Shown here piece after piece: positions 14,303-22,814 of a stretch of 47,707 bases of DNA (its first letter is position 1; every line of letters begins with the position of its first letter). The notes under the pieces were generated by a model that was given only the letters and a program-made list of their open reading frames with translations, was not told the DNA's origin and did no database searches. Where the stretch lies: the IMG/VR virus record IMGVR_UViG_3300034073_002217, positions 1 through 47,707 of that record; one strand, given 5' to 3'. A program made the translations under genes and the position numbers. This DNA comes from a virus.

Positions 14303-14576
14303 CTTTAAGATACCTAATTCTTGCGTGTTTTACTTCTGATATTGCTTGTTCTAAATCAATATCAAACCATTCCCCATGTGTTTTTCTGTGTTTAATCGTA
14401 TTGTGAATAGTTTGTTCAAGTAATCTAACTTGATCATCAGAAATCAATTCAATGTGATGCAATTTAAGTTTTTTTGGATGTCCTGTTTGAAGATTTTTCA
14501 ATCTTCTTGCAGGATTATTTGTTATTCCAATTTTATATGGTTTTTCTGTTCCACCGATTACATATAGATATGCCAT
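14289..14576 (-). CDS. GIY-YIG family nuclease (MUG113/T5orf172 type)
   Basis: 95 residues. AYLYVIGGTEKPYKIGITNNPARRLKNLQTGHPKKL, then LLEQTIHNTIKHRKTHGEWFDID, is the GIY-YIG variant in which the motif is LYVI...YKIGIT. Catalytic Tyr, Arg24 and Glu (in LLEQ) are present. It is small, has no DNA-binding domain and has its own late promoter -10 (14602-14609). It may be a free-standing homing-type endonuclease or a repair or defence nuclease. It overlaps the ART-like gene downstream. Confidence 0.8.
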   Translation of the reverse strand: MAYLYVIGGTEKPYKIGITNNPARRLKNLQTGHPKKLKLHHIELISDDQVRLLEQTIHNTIKHRKTHGEWFDIDLEQAISEVKHARIRYLKDEEV

Positions 14577-14601
14577 TTTATACTCCTGTTGTCTTATGGA
14601 G

Positions 14602-14609
14602 TATTTATA
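14602..14609 (-). promoter_or_regulatory. Late promoter -10 TATAAATA
   Basis: Exact T4 late -10 on the minus strand, 26 bp before the GIY-YIG gene (14289-14576) and immediately downstream of a terminator. Confidence 0.65.
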
Positions 14610-14611
14610 AC

Positions 14612-14637
14612 AAAAAGGGGAGGCATTTCTGCCTCCC
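14612..14637 (-). terminator. Rho-independent terminator after the homing endonuclease gene
   Basis: Stem GGGAGGCA (14618-14625) with TGCCTCCC (14630-14637), 4-nt loop, and on the minus strand a run of T at 14616-14612. It isolates the endonuclease gene from the late promoter that follows. Confidence 0.75.
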
Positions 14638-14673
14638 TCAGTAAGACCAGTTATTCTGGTTCTTGTTTAATAT

Positions 14674-14681
14674 TATTTATA
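14674..14681 (-). promoter_or_regulatory. Late promoter -10 TATAAATA overlapping the endonuclease stop
   Basis: Exact TATAAATA on the minus strand over the last codons of the homing endonuclease gene. Any transcript from it meets the terminator at 14612-14637 within about 60 bp, so its use is doubtful. Confidence 0.35.
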
Positions 14682-16194
14682 AAATTGACTTTTTTACAAA
14701 TACCAATGTTCCACAATCATATATTCTTTTGTATCCGTTGTCTTCCATATATTGTTTCTCTGTAATATCATTACATATATTTAATTTTTTCTTTGTATAA
14801 TTTGACCTATGCATTCTTTTTTCGTTTTTTGATAAATCAACATAAGCATATGATGGTGGATTGCGTTTAATTAATACAAACCCATTTTTCAAATATACAT
14901 TTCCTTGTGACCTTGAATAATCAGCATAGGATATAATATCTCCTTGATATTGTTTTTGAAAATTCTTTAGTAGTTTAGAAAATCCTCCTACACAAGAAAT
15001 TCCTTGACCAACACAATATCTTGACAGTTCCCACGGATAGTTTTTGTTATACCTGGATTTACAAAAAGTCATAATGCTTATGATTTTATCATCGTCATAT
15101 AAGGCAAACCAAATGCTTGATTTATCATCACCTTGCAAATGATTTTTATTTAAAAACTGTTTTTTGTCTGTTTGTGATGGTATTCTTATTGTCAATTTCC
15201 TCGCATACAATCTTTGGTATGGTTGTTCCAAAAGATTTACCAGAATAGACTTCCATATATCTTGTTTATAGATCCAATCATCACTAAAGATATGAATCAA
15301 CCTAACACCTACTTTCTCGCACTCAAGTGTTTTTGATATATGATACTTTCTGTCTTTTCTTAATGCAGGGTTGGAGTGTTCTGGTCTAAATGCGTGATAA
15401 AACACTCCATTATATTCAATCGCAAGTTTTTTAGATGGAATATATAAATCTACTTCCTTGCCATTCAATAATGTTCTGTCGTTGATTAAAACTTGGTCTT
15501 GTCCAATAATAGAACAAACATAATCAATAACTTGCTGATGTTGTCCAGATATTTTATTAAATTTTCTTGGATAACTGTTTGGTTGATTGGTCTCAATTTC
15601 GTGATAGTTCAACCACCTACTTACTGTTGCTTTAGAACTACCAACCATTTCTGCTATTTCTTCAACCTTCTTTCTTTGATTACAATGTAAATCAAACAAC
15701 CATTGTTTATCTTGTAGTTTCAACAATATAAGGGGTTGAGAACAATTGTGTTGAACCATAGGTATGTTATGTTGAATACATGCTTTTTTTATTGGATTAA
15801 TAGAACAGTTAATCAATTCTGCGATTTCTTCATAAGACTTTTTCAAATCAATTCTTTGATAATATAACCAATCTTTATCATTTAGTTTTTGATAAGTATC
15901 TTGATTCAATCTGTGTCTATGAGATCTACTACAATCTGGACCACAATAATTGCTAAATTTATTTTGATATGATTTGTTATATGTTACAGGCAACCCACAG
16001 ACTATACAGTTAGGGAAAGTTTGCTCCGTATAACCAAGATGTATTGCTAAACAACGAATCTTTAGTGGAGAATCAATCGGCATCCATTGTGTATAATTTA
16101 TTATTGTTTCACGAAGTTGTTTGTTTACTGATAAAGAAATCATATATTTCTTATCAAAGATTCTTTCGTCACATATTTGTTTGAGATCAATCAT
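14677..16194 (-). CDS. Homing endonuclease, Vsr-like (EDxHD-type) fold
   Basis: 505 residues from the ATG at 16194 (GGAAA six bases upstream). Order of parts: a zinc-binding motif CIVCG ... YCGPDCSRSH; two helix-turn-helix-like segments of the same type (YEEIAELINCS and VEEIAEMVGSSKATVSRW); then the nuclease VDLYIPSKKLAIEYNGVFYH ... KTLECEKVGVRLIHIFSDDW, the EDxHD/Vsr-like core of phage homing enzymes such as I-Bth0305I; and a C-terminal acetyltransferase-like stretch. It sits directly behind gp23, a favoured homing site, and is closed off by terminators on both sides. Confidence 0.8.
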   Translation of the reverse strand: MIDLKQICDERIFDKKYMISLSVNKQLRETIINYTQWMPIDSPLKIRCLAIHLGYTEQTFPNCIVCGLPVTYNKSYQNKFSNYCGPDCSRSHRHRLNQDTYQKLNDKDWLYYQRIDLKKSYEEIAELINCSINPIKKACIQHNIPMVQHNCSQPLILLKLQDKQWLFDLHCNQRKKVEEIAEMVGSSKATVSRWLNYHEIETNQPNSYPRKFNKISGQHQQVIDYVCSIIGQDQVLINDRTLLNGKEVDLYIPSKKLAIEYNGVFYHAFRPEHSNPALRKDRKYHISKTLECEKVGVRLIHIFSDDWIYKQDIWKSILVNLLEQPYQRLYARKLTIRIPSQTDKKQFLNKNHLQGDDKSSIWFALYDDDKIISIMTFCKSRYNKNYPWELSRYCVGQGISCVGGFSKLLKNFQKQYQGDIISYADYSRSQGNVYLKNGFVLIKRNPPSYAYVDLSKNEKRMHRSNYTKKKLNICNDITEKQYMEDNGYKRIYDCGTLVFVKKSIL

Positions 16195-16237
16195 TATAGT
16201 TTCCATTCTATGGTTTGGTATCTGTTGTAATATAGAT

Positions 16238-16266
16238 AAAAAAGAAGGGGGAATCAACCCCCTTCT
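16238..16266 (-). terminator. Strong rho-independent terminator behind gp23
   Basis: Perfect 9-bp stem AGAAGGGGG (16243-16251) with CCCCCTTCT (16258-16266), 6-nt loop, and six T on the minus strand. It lies 20 bp after the major capsid gene stop and should end the abundant gp23 transcript. Confidence 0.88.
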
Positions 16267-16286
16267 AATAATATGTATTGACTATT

Positions 16287-17636
16287 TTACATCAAGTTTG
16301 TAACAAGAACTCTTCTGTAGTAAACATTGCTGTCCTTAGTAAGTGCACCAACACCAGCAGTTGCACCTTCGGCAAATGGATTTGCTACCATTCCATAACG
16401 AGTCTTGAATCCAATCTTTGGATGGAATGAGTCTTGATCAACTGCACGAACCATTTGGAGAGGAACGTATGGGCAGTAGAATAGACCGGCATCAAATGCG
16501 TTTGATCCCTTATAACCTACGACCATATAGTTTCCACCTGTTGCATATGGGTCGATATAGACACGCATACGACCGTTAAGAACACCAGCAAATGTATTAC
16601 CAGTATCATCAACATTAAGTTGGTTGCTATTAAGTGCTGGAGCATAATCAAGGATACCTGCCATTTGAAGTGCAGAAGCAACATCTGATGAACAGATTAC
16701 GATATTGCCCTTCCCTCTACGGGTATCTTTTGCGATCTTATTAGCTTCTCTTTCAACTTGGAACATAAGACCCTTGAACTTTTCAACTGACCAACGACCG
16801 TTTGAGTCTGTATCAAGATCAAAGATACCAGAAGTTGTTGTACCTTCTGTAGCACCCTTAGTTGCAGTAACAAGGATTGTACGAACTACTTCACGATTGA
16901 TTTCTGCAAGAATTTCAGCAGAAAGAATGTTTGATAGTTCTGTTTCTGCATCAAGACCGTGAATTGCCTTAAGATCTTGTGCAAGTTCCATTGTGTATTC
17001 TGCTTTGAGAGCACGTGACTTTGCAGTAACGGCAACCTTTTCAATGCTGAATGCCATTTGAGCAAATGCAGTATTGTCAGTTGTACCAAGTGCTTCTGCT
17101 TGTGCAGTTGACATTGCTGAACCGAAGTTATAGATTCCTTCTTCAGCAAGGTTTGCTGTTACAGTTGTGTTGCCTGGAAGAGTACCAACATGCTTTTGAC
17201 CAAGTGTGTTTGCACCAGAAACAACTGAAGAGAATGCAGTATTGACTTCGTTGTAGAATGTTTCTGTGTGTGTTTGGTTAGCATATCTTGCACGCATTGC
17301 GAAGATAAGTCCTGTTGGACCTGTCATTGGCTGAACGCCGCAGATATCATAAGCAATAAGATTTGGCATTGCACGACGAACGAGAGAAATAAGAACAGGA
17401 TCGAAAGTGTCGATTGCACCATCAGATGCTGTAGAGCTAGATGCTCTCATTGCGTTTGCTGGAATTGGATTTTCAACAAGGAACTGGCTTGAATAAGCAG
17501 AACCTTCACGAAGTGCCTTTTCTGTATTTTCAAGAAGAACGGCAGTTGTATTACGGCGATGAATGTCCTTAATTGGGTTAAGGTCTTCATGCTCTAGAAT
17601 TGGCTTCCACTTGTTATTAAGTTGTTCTGTTAACAT
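16287..17636 (-). CDS. 23: Major capsid protein gp23
   Basis: 449 residues (cyanophage-type gp23 are about 460; T4 is 521). Blocks PVLISLVRRAMPNLIAYDICGVQPMTGPTGLIFAMRARY at 84-122 and SPKIGF/ARYGMVANPF-type sequences near the end are typical. A gp21 site FLVE|NPIP near residue 55 gives the mature N-terminus. Composition is more G+C-rich and the codon use more regular than in its neighbours, as expected of a very highly expressed gene. It has an exact late promoter 41 bp upstream and a strong terminator. Confidence 0.95.
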   Translation of the reverse strand: MLTEQLNNKWKPILEHEDLNPIKDIHRRNTTAVLLENTEKALREGSAYSSQFLVENPIPANAMRASSSTASDGAIDTFDPVLISLVRRAMPNLIAYDICGVQPMTGPTGLIFAMRARYANQTHTETFYNEVNTAFSSVVSGANTLGQKHVGTLPGNTTVTANLAEEGIYNFGSAMSTAQAEALGTTDNTAFAQMAFSIEKVAVTAKSRALKAEYTMELAQDLKAIHGLDAETELSNILSAEILAEINREVVRTILVTATKGATEGTTTSGIFDLDTDSNGRWSVEKFKGLMFQVEREANKIAKDTRRGKGNIVICSSDVASALQMAGILDYAPALNSNQLNVDDTGNTFAGVLNGRMRVYIDPYATGGNYMVVGYKGSNAFDAGLFYCPYVPLQMVRAVDQDSFHPKIGFKTRYGMVANPFAEGATAGVGALTKDSNVYYRRVLVTNLM

Positions 17637-17676
17637 TTTTGTGTTTACTCCCTAGAATTTCTTTATGGGTTGTTAT

Positions 17677-17684
17677 TATTTATA
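17677..17684 (-). promoter_or_regulatory. Late promoter -10 TATAAATA of gp23
   Basis: Exact TATAAATA 41 bp before the gp23 ATG, in the only sizeable gap between gp22 and gp23. T4 gene 23 is also served by its own strong late promoter. Confidence 0.8.
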
Positions 17685-17689
17685 ATTAA

Positions 17690-18916
17690 TTACTTTTTGA
17701 TAGTTCTTGAAATTGCTTTGGCATAATTAGCAATTTGTGGTTCAAGATATTTTACTTCTTGAGATTGTGTAACTTCTTCAACTTCTTCATTTAAAGTTGA
17801 AGGTGCTGTCTTAATGCCAAAATACTTTTCCTTGACAATTTCAAGTTTCTTCTTGTAGTTGTCTGGATTATTTTCAAACTCAACTCCTTCTGTCAAAGTC
17901 TTAAACTTGTCTACTTGTGTAAGAGCAAGTCCTTCAGAGACTTCGGCAAAAACCTTTTCTTTGTTACGTTCTTCAACGATTGCATTAAGCTCAATATTCT
18001 TTTCAAGTTGTTCGTTAAGTCTTGCTTCTAGTTCTTCAACTTTTTCTGCAAGTGCTTCAACTGCATCAACTTGTTCTTCTGGGAATTGAACATAATGTTC
18101 TGCGAATAGATTACGGAGACCCATAATGAAATCTTCTGCTAGTTCGTTGCGCAATGATGTATCAATTGCAACTTTATTTTCTTCTACCCAATTTTGAGCA
18201 ACATATGACATATAATAATCAATTTGCTCAGTAAGTGTTTCTGTAACTTGTTCTACTTCTTCAGTAAGTTTTGCTTCGTATTCTTCTTCAATACGAGCAA
18301 CTTCTGCGATAACTTTTGCATTTACTGCTGCTTCAAAAAGAACTGCTGTCTTTTCTTTGAATTCTTCTGAAAGTTCTTCACCGGAAAATAGTTCTGCAAC
18401 ATCTTCCTTAACAGCACCTTTCATAGCAATTGATGCGGCATTCTTGGCAGCAGCATCATCTGGAATTGTGGAAGCAAATTGTTTAGAAGTCATCATAGCA
18501 AGGACTTGTTCTAGTTGTGACTTATCCATTGCTGCCATTGATGTCATTGCTTGTGCCATCATGCCTGATTTTGAGGCATCTGATGGTTTTGCTTCGATAG
18601 AAGAAGCAGCAGAAGTATTGTCACCTTCCATGGCTTCCTCCATTACTTCTGGTTTCTTCTTCATATTTTTGCCTTTCTTCTTATTGTGGTAAGATTCATT
18701 TACTTTTTGTTCAACTCTAACTAAAGCACCTTTAACATCATCAGTTTTGGCACTCCCATCATTAATTTTTTTTAACAATTCATCATGGGATGGATGCTTT
18801 TTGGGTATCAGTTTTGGGCCATCTTTCATATGATCTGCATGAACAGTTATTCCTAATGGTCCTGGAGTAACCCGAAATTCTTTCCCCAAACGATCTTTCA
18901 TAGTTGTTGTTGGCAT
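17690..18916 (-). CDS. 22: Prohead scaffold gp22
   Basis: 408 residues, against 269 in T4. The T4-like part begins near residue 165: long Glu-rich helices, then DYYMSYVAQNWVEENKVAIDTSLRNELAEDFIMGLRNLFAEHYVQFPEEQVD and a coiled coil, ending AKAISRTIKK. The first 160 residues are extra. They include a basic segment with KGKNMKKKPEV and an Ala/Met-rich segment. gp22 forms the core around which gp23 assembles and is degraded by gp21. An exact late -10 is 31 bp upstream. Confidence 0.9.
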   Translation of the reverse strand: MPTTTMKDRLGKEFRVTPGPLGITVHADHMKDGPKLIPKKHPSHDELLKKINDGSAKTDDVKGALVRVEQKVNESYHNKKKGKNMKKKPEVMEEAMEGDNTSAASSIEAKPSDASKSGMMAQAMTSMAAMDKSQLEQVLAMMTSKQFASTIPDDAAAKNAASIAMKGAVKEDVAELFSGEELSEEFKEKTAVLFEAAVNAKVIAEVARIEEEYEAKLTEEVEQVTETLTEQIDYYMSYVAQNWVEENKVAIDTSLRNELAEDFIMGLRNLFAEHYVQFPEEQVDAVEALAEKVEELEARLNEQLEKNIELNAIVEERNKEKVFAEVSEGLALTQVDKFKTLTEGVEFENNPDNYKKKLEIVKEKYFGIKTAPSTLNEEVEEVTQSQEVKYLEPQIANYAKAISRTIKK

Positions 18917-18946
18917 ATTTTCCTCTTTAAAGTGTGAGTTTATTTC

Positions 18947-18954
18947 TATTTATA
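18947..18954 (-). promoter_or_regulatory. Late promoter -10 TATAAATA of gp22
   Basis: Exact TATAAATA on the minus strand, immediately after the gp21 stop and 31 bp before gp22. Confidence 0.7.
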
Positions 18955-19602
18955 TTAAAGTGATTTTAGGAATTGCTCAAACAACTTTACTTTCTGTTCT
19001 TCAAGTTGTCTTGATGACATTTTCTTAACACTTTCTTTAATCTTTTCTACAAATTCACCAGTTTGTTCATTGTAGAAATATTCTACATTCTCCATGATTC
19101 CTTGAACAAATGCTCCTGGTGCTGATGGATCTGCAACAATATCTGCTGCTGTTACAATACGAAAATCGTCTTGTACTTCCATCAATCCATTTTGTCCTGC
19201 CTTCAATGAACCTAGTCCACGTGAAGAAACACCAAGATTTGCTCCACCTTCAATCAATCCTCTGGCAATATTTCCCATAGGAGTATCAAGAACTTTTGCT
19301 CTACCCCAAACAACACCATTTGATCTAACTTCAAGATTTTCAATGAGGTGTGATACTCTATCAAGATTGATTTGTGGTCCTGATGGATGATTTAATTCAC
19401 CATAAGCACGTTTTTCTGAAACTACTTCTTTTAGATAACGATTGACTTCGTTTCTCATCACTCCTTCAGAATAAACTCTTCCGTTCTTGTTACCTTTTCC
19501 ATAGACCATGTAACAACCTTCAATGAAAAGATTTTTCTTTCCATTTTCTGATGCTTCTGTGATGAACGATACTTCATCTGCTTGTTCTAAAATAAGTTTC
19601 AT
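18955..19602 (-). CDS. 21: Prohead protease gp21
   Basis: 215 residues (T4: 212). Catalytic blocks: YGELNHPSGP with His72, and GVSSRGLGSLKAG with the nucleophile Ser at 126/127. The TPMGNIARGLIEGGANLG segment between them is typical. It cuts scaffold, capsid and packaged proteins after [IL]-x-E, a motif present in gp23 and in the family of small packaged proteins in this window. Confidence 0.95.
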   Translation of the reverse strand: MKLILEQADEVSFITEASENGKKNLFIEGCYMVYGKGNKNGRVYSEGVMRNEVNRYLKEVVSEKRAYGELNHPSGPQINLDRVSHLIENLEVRSNGVVWGRAKVLDTPMGNIARGLIEGGANLGVSSRGLGSLKAGQNGLMEVQDDFRIVTAADIVADPSAPGAFVQGIMENVEYFYNEQTGEFVEKIKESVKKMSSRQLEEQKVKLFEQFLKSL

Positions 19603-19611
19603 GAATTCCTC

Positions 19612-19983
19612 TTAATATGTGCTAATAAAATTGCCGATCTTTTGTAGATCAATCATAATATAACCGTTTGAAGTACCTATAAGTTCAAGGACAAGAGTTG
19701 CACTTTGATCTTTTAGTAATGCTTTACCGTTTCCAGCATAATCTGCCCATCCTGTAGAATCATAAACTCCAACAGTATTTGATCCTCTTTTCACAATCCA
19801 ACAAGCACCTTCATTTGGTTGAGATCCCCACCAAACTTGTTTAATAACAGCACCTGTTAATATTTCGTTTGATGTGGCAACATTTGAAGTAGAACTATTA
19901 CCAGCAATAGTTATTGTACTATTGCCGGTAGCATGAATTGTTACTGATAAATTTTGTCTATTATGTACAATTGAATAACTCAT
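19612..19983 (-). CDS. Unidentified beta-rich, probably virion protein
   Basis: 123 residues, rich in Ser, Thr, Asn and Val (HATGNSTITIAGNSSTSNVATSN), then a mixed beta segment with VWWGSQPNEGACWIVKRGSNTVGVYDSTGWADYAG. No known catalytic motif. It sits between gp21 and a DUF6496-like protein in the head gene run; a head decoration or minor capsid protein is likely. Its composition resembles that of the fibre proteins and the gp18 insertion. Confidence 0.6.
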   Translation of the reverse strand: MSYSIVHNRQNLSVTIHATGNSTITIAGNSSTSNVATSNEILTGAVIKQVWWGSQPNEGACWIVKRGSNTVGVYDSTGWADYAGNGKALLKDQSATLVLELIGTSNGYIMIDLQKIGNFISTY

Positions 19984-19986
19984 GGA

Positions 19987-20862
19987 TTACTTCTTGCTTT
20001 TTGTAGATTTTGATGGTTTTTTGTAATTTGGATCTAAAGTTCCAACTACAACCCCTTTACCAGGAACTTTTGCTAATGCCCGTGTGGGGTCCATTGGACC
20101 TGATCCATATCTTTCATCTGGTCCTGCGTCTGCTGGACCTAGCATTTCTTTAGGATATTCTGGTGCTCTAATTCTATTTACATCAATACCTTTTAGAATT
20201 TTTGACATTCTTTTTGTAGTTGATGGAGGAGATGTTGCTTCTTTTGCTGCTGCTTTCAATTCGTTTCTTTTTGCAACAATGCCTGGGCTTCTTTTGTTGA
20301 AAGTATCTTTATATGCTTTTTTTATTGCTATTAAAGATTGTTCGTCTGAAGATTCATTCATCTGACTGTAAGCAATTGCTAATGCTTGCTTTTTATCTGT
20401 TACCTGTTTGCCGTGACTATCTTTAAGTTCTCCAGCAGAAAACTCCCGCATAACCTTGGCAATCTTACTTTGTTCTTTTGGTGAAAGTTTTCGGGTTACT
20501 CTTTCATCTAATGTTTCAAAATATTCCAATTCTTCAAATTCTTCATTCTTGGGGGTTTTATTTTTTTTCTTTTCTTTTTGATTCAAAGCAACTGTGCGAT
20601 TTCTAGCAGCAGTGAATAAAGGATGTTCTATTTTAGATTTTTCTTCAATGGTTTCTTCATAAACCTTTTCATCTTCACCAGGATTATATCCATGCTCAGG
20701 TGTACGATTTACAGTCTTAATATTCTTTGCATTGAATAAATTATCATCGTTGCCATTTGCATCTTTATGCTTAACAACAACATGCTTGTCCTTGAATCTC
20801 TTTTCATCAGGAGATTTAGGTTCATAAACCTCTAATTGAAGAATTTCTTTAAGCGTTTTCAT
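19987..20862 (-). CDS. Basic head-region protein with DUF6496-like motif
   Basis: 291 residues, Lys-rich. The segment KIAKVMREFSAGELKDSHGKQVTDKKQALAIAYSQM at about 133-168 matches the DUF6496-type phage motif (KVM-x-E...GTLKSG-x-GK-x-V...QAIAIA). The N-terminus MKTLKEILQLEVYE vaguely resembles the capsid-targeting peptide, with LQLE as a possible gp21 site. Together with the basic tail this suggests an internal head protein bound to DNA. It overlaps the acidic core gene by 14 bases. Confidence 0.55.
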   Translation of the reverse strand: MKTLKEILQLEVYEPKSPDEKRFKDKHVVVKHKDANGNDDNLFNAKNIKTVNRTPEHGYNPGEDEKVYEETIEEKSKIEHPLFTAARNRTVALNQKEKKKNKTPKNEEFEELEYFETLDERVTRKLSPKEQSKIAKVMREFSAGELKDSHGKQVTDKKQALAIAYSQMNESSDEQSLIAIKKAYKDTFNKRSPGIVAKRNELKAAAKEATSPPSTTKRMSKILKGIDVNRIRAPEYPKEMLGPADAGPDERYGSGPMDPTRALAKVPGKGVVVGTLDPNYKKPSKSTKSKK

Positions 20863-21163
20863 CTGAATCTCCTTCTAAGTCTTCTTCTTCAAAATCGAAA
20901 TCTAGTTCATCTCCTACTTCAAGATCATCATCCTCAAATTCTTCTTCTTCACTTTCTTCGTAATCTTCTGTTTCTTCTTCTGTGTCGTCATCTTCAGATT
21001 CTTCATCATCTGAATTGACTCCCATAAATTCTTGTGCTACTTGTGCTTTTCTTTCAGCAACAGCATCACGAATCTTATCAAGCATTAATTCTGCAAATGT
21101 GGTTTGCATACCAACCACATCTTTGTCTAATGTTTGTGTGATAATATCTTCTTTATCAGCCAT
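20849..21163 (-). CDS. Acidic prohead core protein (gp67/gp68-like)
   Basis: 104 residues. A helical N-terminal half (TTFAELMLDKIRDAVAERKAQVAQEFMG) is followed by a tail of almost only Glu, Asp and Ser. It lies between portal gp20 and protease gp21, where T4 carries the prohead core genes 67 and 68. The acidic tail is typical of these scaffold components. Which T4 gene it corresponds to cannot be decided. Confidence 0.75.
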   Translation of the reverse strand: MADKEDIITQTLDKDVVGMQTTFAELMLDKIRDAVAERKAQVAQEFMGVNSDDEESEDDDTEEETEDYEESEEEEFEDDDLEVGDELDFDFEEEDLEGDSDENA

Positions 21164-21166
21164 AAT

Positions 21167-22801
21167 TTATTTATCTCCCTTTTTATCTTCACTTTTCTCA
21201 TCAGATTTTTGTTTTTTTGCTGGTTTTTTAGCAGCAGGTTTTGGAGGAGGTTGCCCTTGTTCCATTTGTTGTTGCATCTGTTGCATCATAAGTTCTTGAT
21301 TATATTGCGGATTTTCTATTTCTTCCGCAATTTGTTCATTCATTTCTTCAATTTCTTCATCAGATTGCTTTAATACATTTCTGCGAATCCAAAGATGCGA
21401 ATAATACTTACCTGCATAATCATCTACATCTCTAAGACGATTCATTCTTTCTGCCATAATTTCCATTTCTTTCAACTCGGCAAAATAATTATCTCTTAGG
21501 AATCTAAATCTAATAAATTTCTTGATCTGTTCCCAATCTTCAGGAGCAGCAATTTTCTTCAGTATAAGTTGTTTTTCTAATGCAGCAATGAATAGCATAG
21601 AAAATTTATTTCTTACTCTGTCAACAAATTTGGCAAAGTTGACTTCATCCCTAGAAATTTCAGTTGCACGACCTAATGTATATACAGTATCAGGTTTCAA
21701 TCTTGACATTGGAACTTGCAGTGATCTGTATAATTTATCTTCAAAATATTGAACAGATTCAAGCAATTGTGGTAATGCTGTTCCACCTTGAAGAACATCT
21801 ATTTGTGTTCCTCTTCCACCTTCTCTGCGTGGCAACCAATAATCTTCAAGCATAGTCATAAACTTACGGTCATCACGAATTTCACCTGTATTTGCATCAT
21901 ATGATAATTTATTCTTATATTTAACCATCATTTCACGAAGATATTGTTCTGCTTTAATTTTTGGCAGATTTCCAACATCAATATAAAATATTCTTCTTTC
22001 GGGAGCACGAGACAAATGGTAAATTAGAGAAGAATCTTCTAGTGCTCTCAATTGATTCAATGGTTTAATAGATGGATGGAGATATGATAATACCATTGTA
22101 TTATTTTTATCCATCAATCCAGATACTACTTGAATAATAGAATCTGGATTAACTCTTACACCGGTTGTTCCTAGTTGAGAGATTATTTTTGAACCATAAT
22201 TCAATCCTCGTTCATTGTATATGTAATATTCTTTTTTGGTATTTTGGATTACGGCATCTGTTTTGCCATCTCTTTTCTTTGTTACCTCACGAATTTTACG
22301 AATCTTTCGAGGATCAATATATCTCAATTCTTTTATACCTTCAGCAGGTCTTGCTTCGTCAATGATGATATGGTAATAACTTCTTCCATCAATATACCAT
22401 CTTTTAAAAACATCATATGCATTATTTTTGAAATCTAATAAATCGATAACATTATCGAATTCTTGAAGAATAACTTTTTTTAGATTGTCTTGTACTGGGA
22501 GATCATCTAGGATTAATTCAACTGTTTTTTTACCATCTTCTGATACGATTGCTTCATTTGTTACTTCATTTACTGCTTTATCGATTTCTGGTTGCAAAGA
22601 CATTTCTCTGTATTTTGCAACCAGTTCTGCTTCTGTACGAACAGTACCATCTAAATCTATATATTGGCCAAATGTCCCGCCAGCAGCAACAACAACGGCA
22701 CCATCGTCCTTTACTTCTGGAGTAAAGGACTTTATTGTTTCCTTGGGTTCTTTGCGTTTAATTTGGAACCCAAAGAAATTAAATCCATTGTTATCTGCCA
22801 T
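21167..22801 (-). CDS. 20: Portal protein gp20
   Basis: 544 residues (T4: 524). Typical blocks include ELVAKYREMSLQPEIDKAVNEVTNEAIV, YYHIIIDEARPAEGIKELRYIDPRKIRKIREV, LSRAPERRIFYIDVGNLPKIKAEQYLR, GRGTQIDVLQGG and VPMSRLKPDTVYTLGRATEISRDEVNFAKFVDRVR. It forms the twelvefold ring for DNA entry and starts head assembly. The C-terminus is Gln/Lys-rich. Intact. Confidence 0.95.
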   Translation of the reverse strand: MADNNGFNFFGFQIKRKEPKETIKSFTPEVKDDGAVVVAAGGTFGQYIDLDGTVRTEAELVAKYREMSLQPEIDKAVNEVTNEAIVSEDGKKTVELILDDLPVQDNLKKVILQEFDNVIDLLDFKNNAYDVFKRWYIDGRSYYHIIIDEARPAEGIKELRYIDPRKIRKIREVTKKRDGKTDAVIQNTKKEYYIYNERGLNYGSKIISQLGTTGVRVNPDSIIQVVSGLMDKNNTMVLSYLHPSIKPLNQLRALEDSSLIYHLSRAPERRIFYIDVGNLPKIKAEQYLREMMVKYKNKLSYDANTGEIRDDRKFMTMLEDYWLPRREGGRGTQIDVLQGGTALPQLLESVQYFEDKLYRSLQVPMSRLKPDTVYTLGRATEISRDEVNFAKFVDRVRNKFSMLFIAALEKQLILKKIAAPEDWEQIKKFIRFRFLRDNYFAELKEMEIMAERMNRLRDVDDYAGKYYSHLWIRRNVLKQSDEEIEEMNEQIAEEIENPQYNQELMMQQMQQQMEQGQPPPKPAAKKPAKKQKSDEKSEDKKGDK

Positions 22802-22814
22802 ATTATATCAGTCC

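Noticed and set aside
14641-14669. Hairpin AAGACCAG/CTGGTTCTT as a second terminator
   Set aside because: The arms need a bulge, and no T run follows on the minus strand; the clean terminator at 14612-14637 serves the gene.
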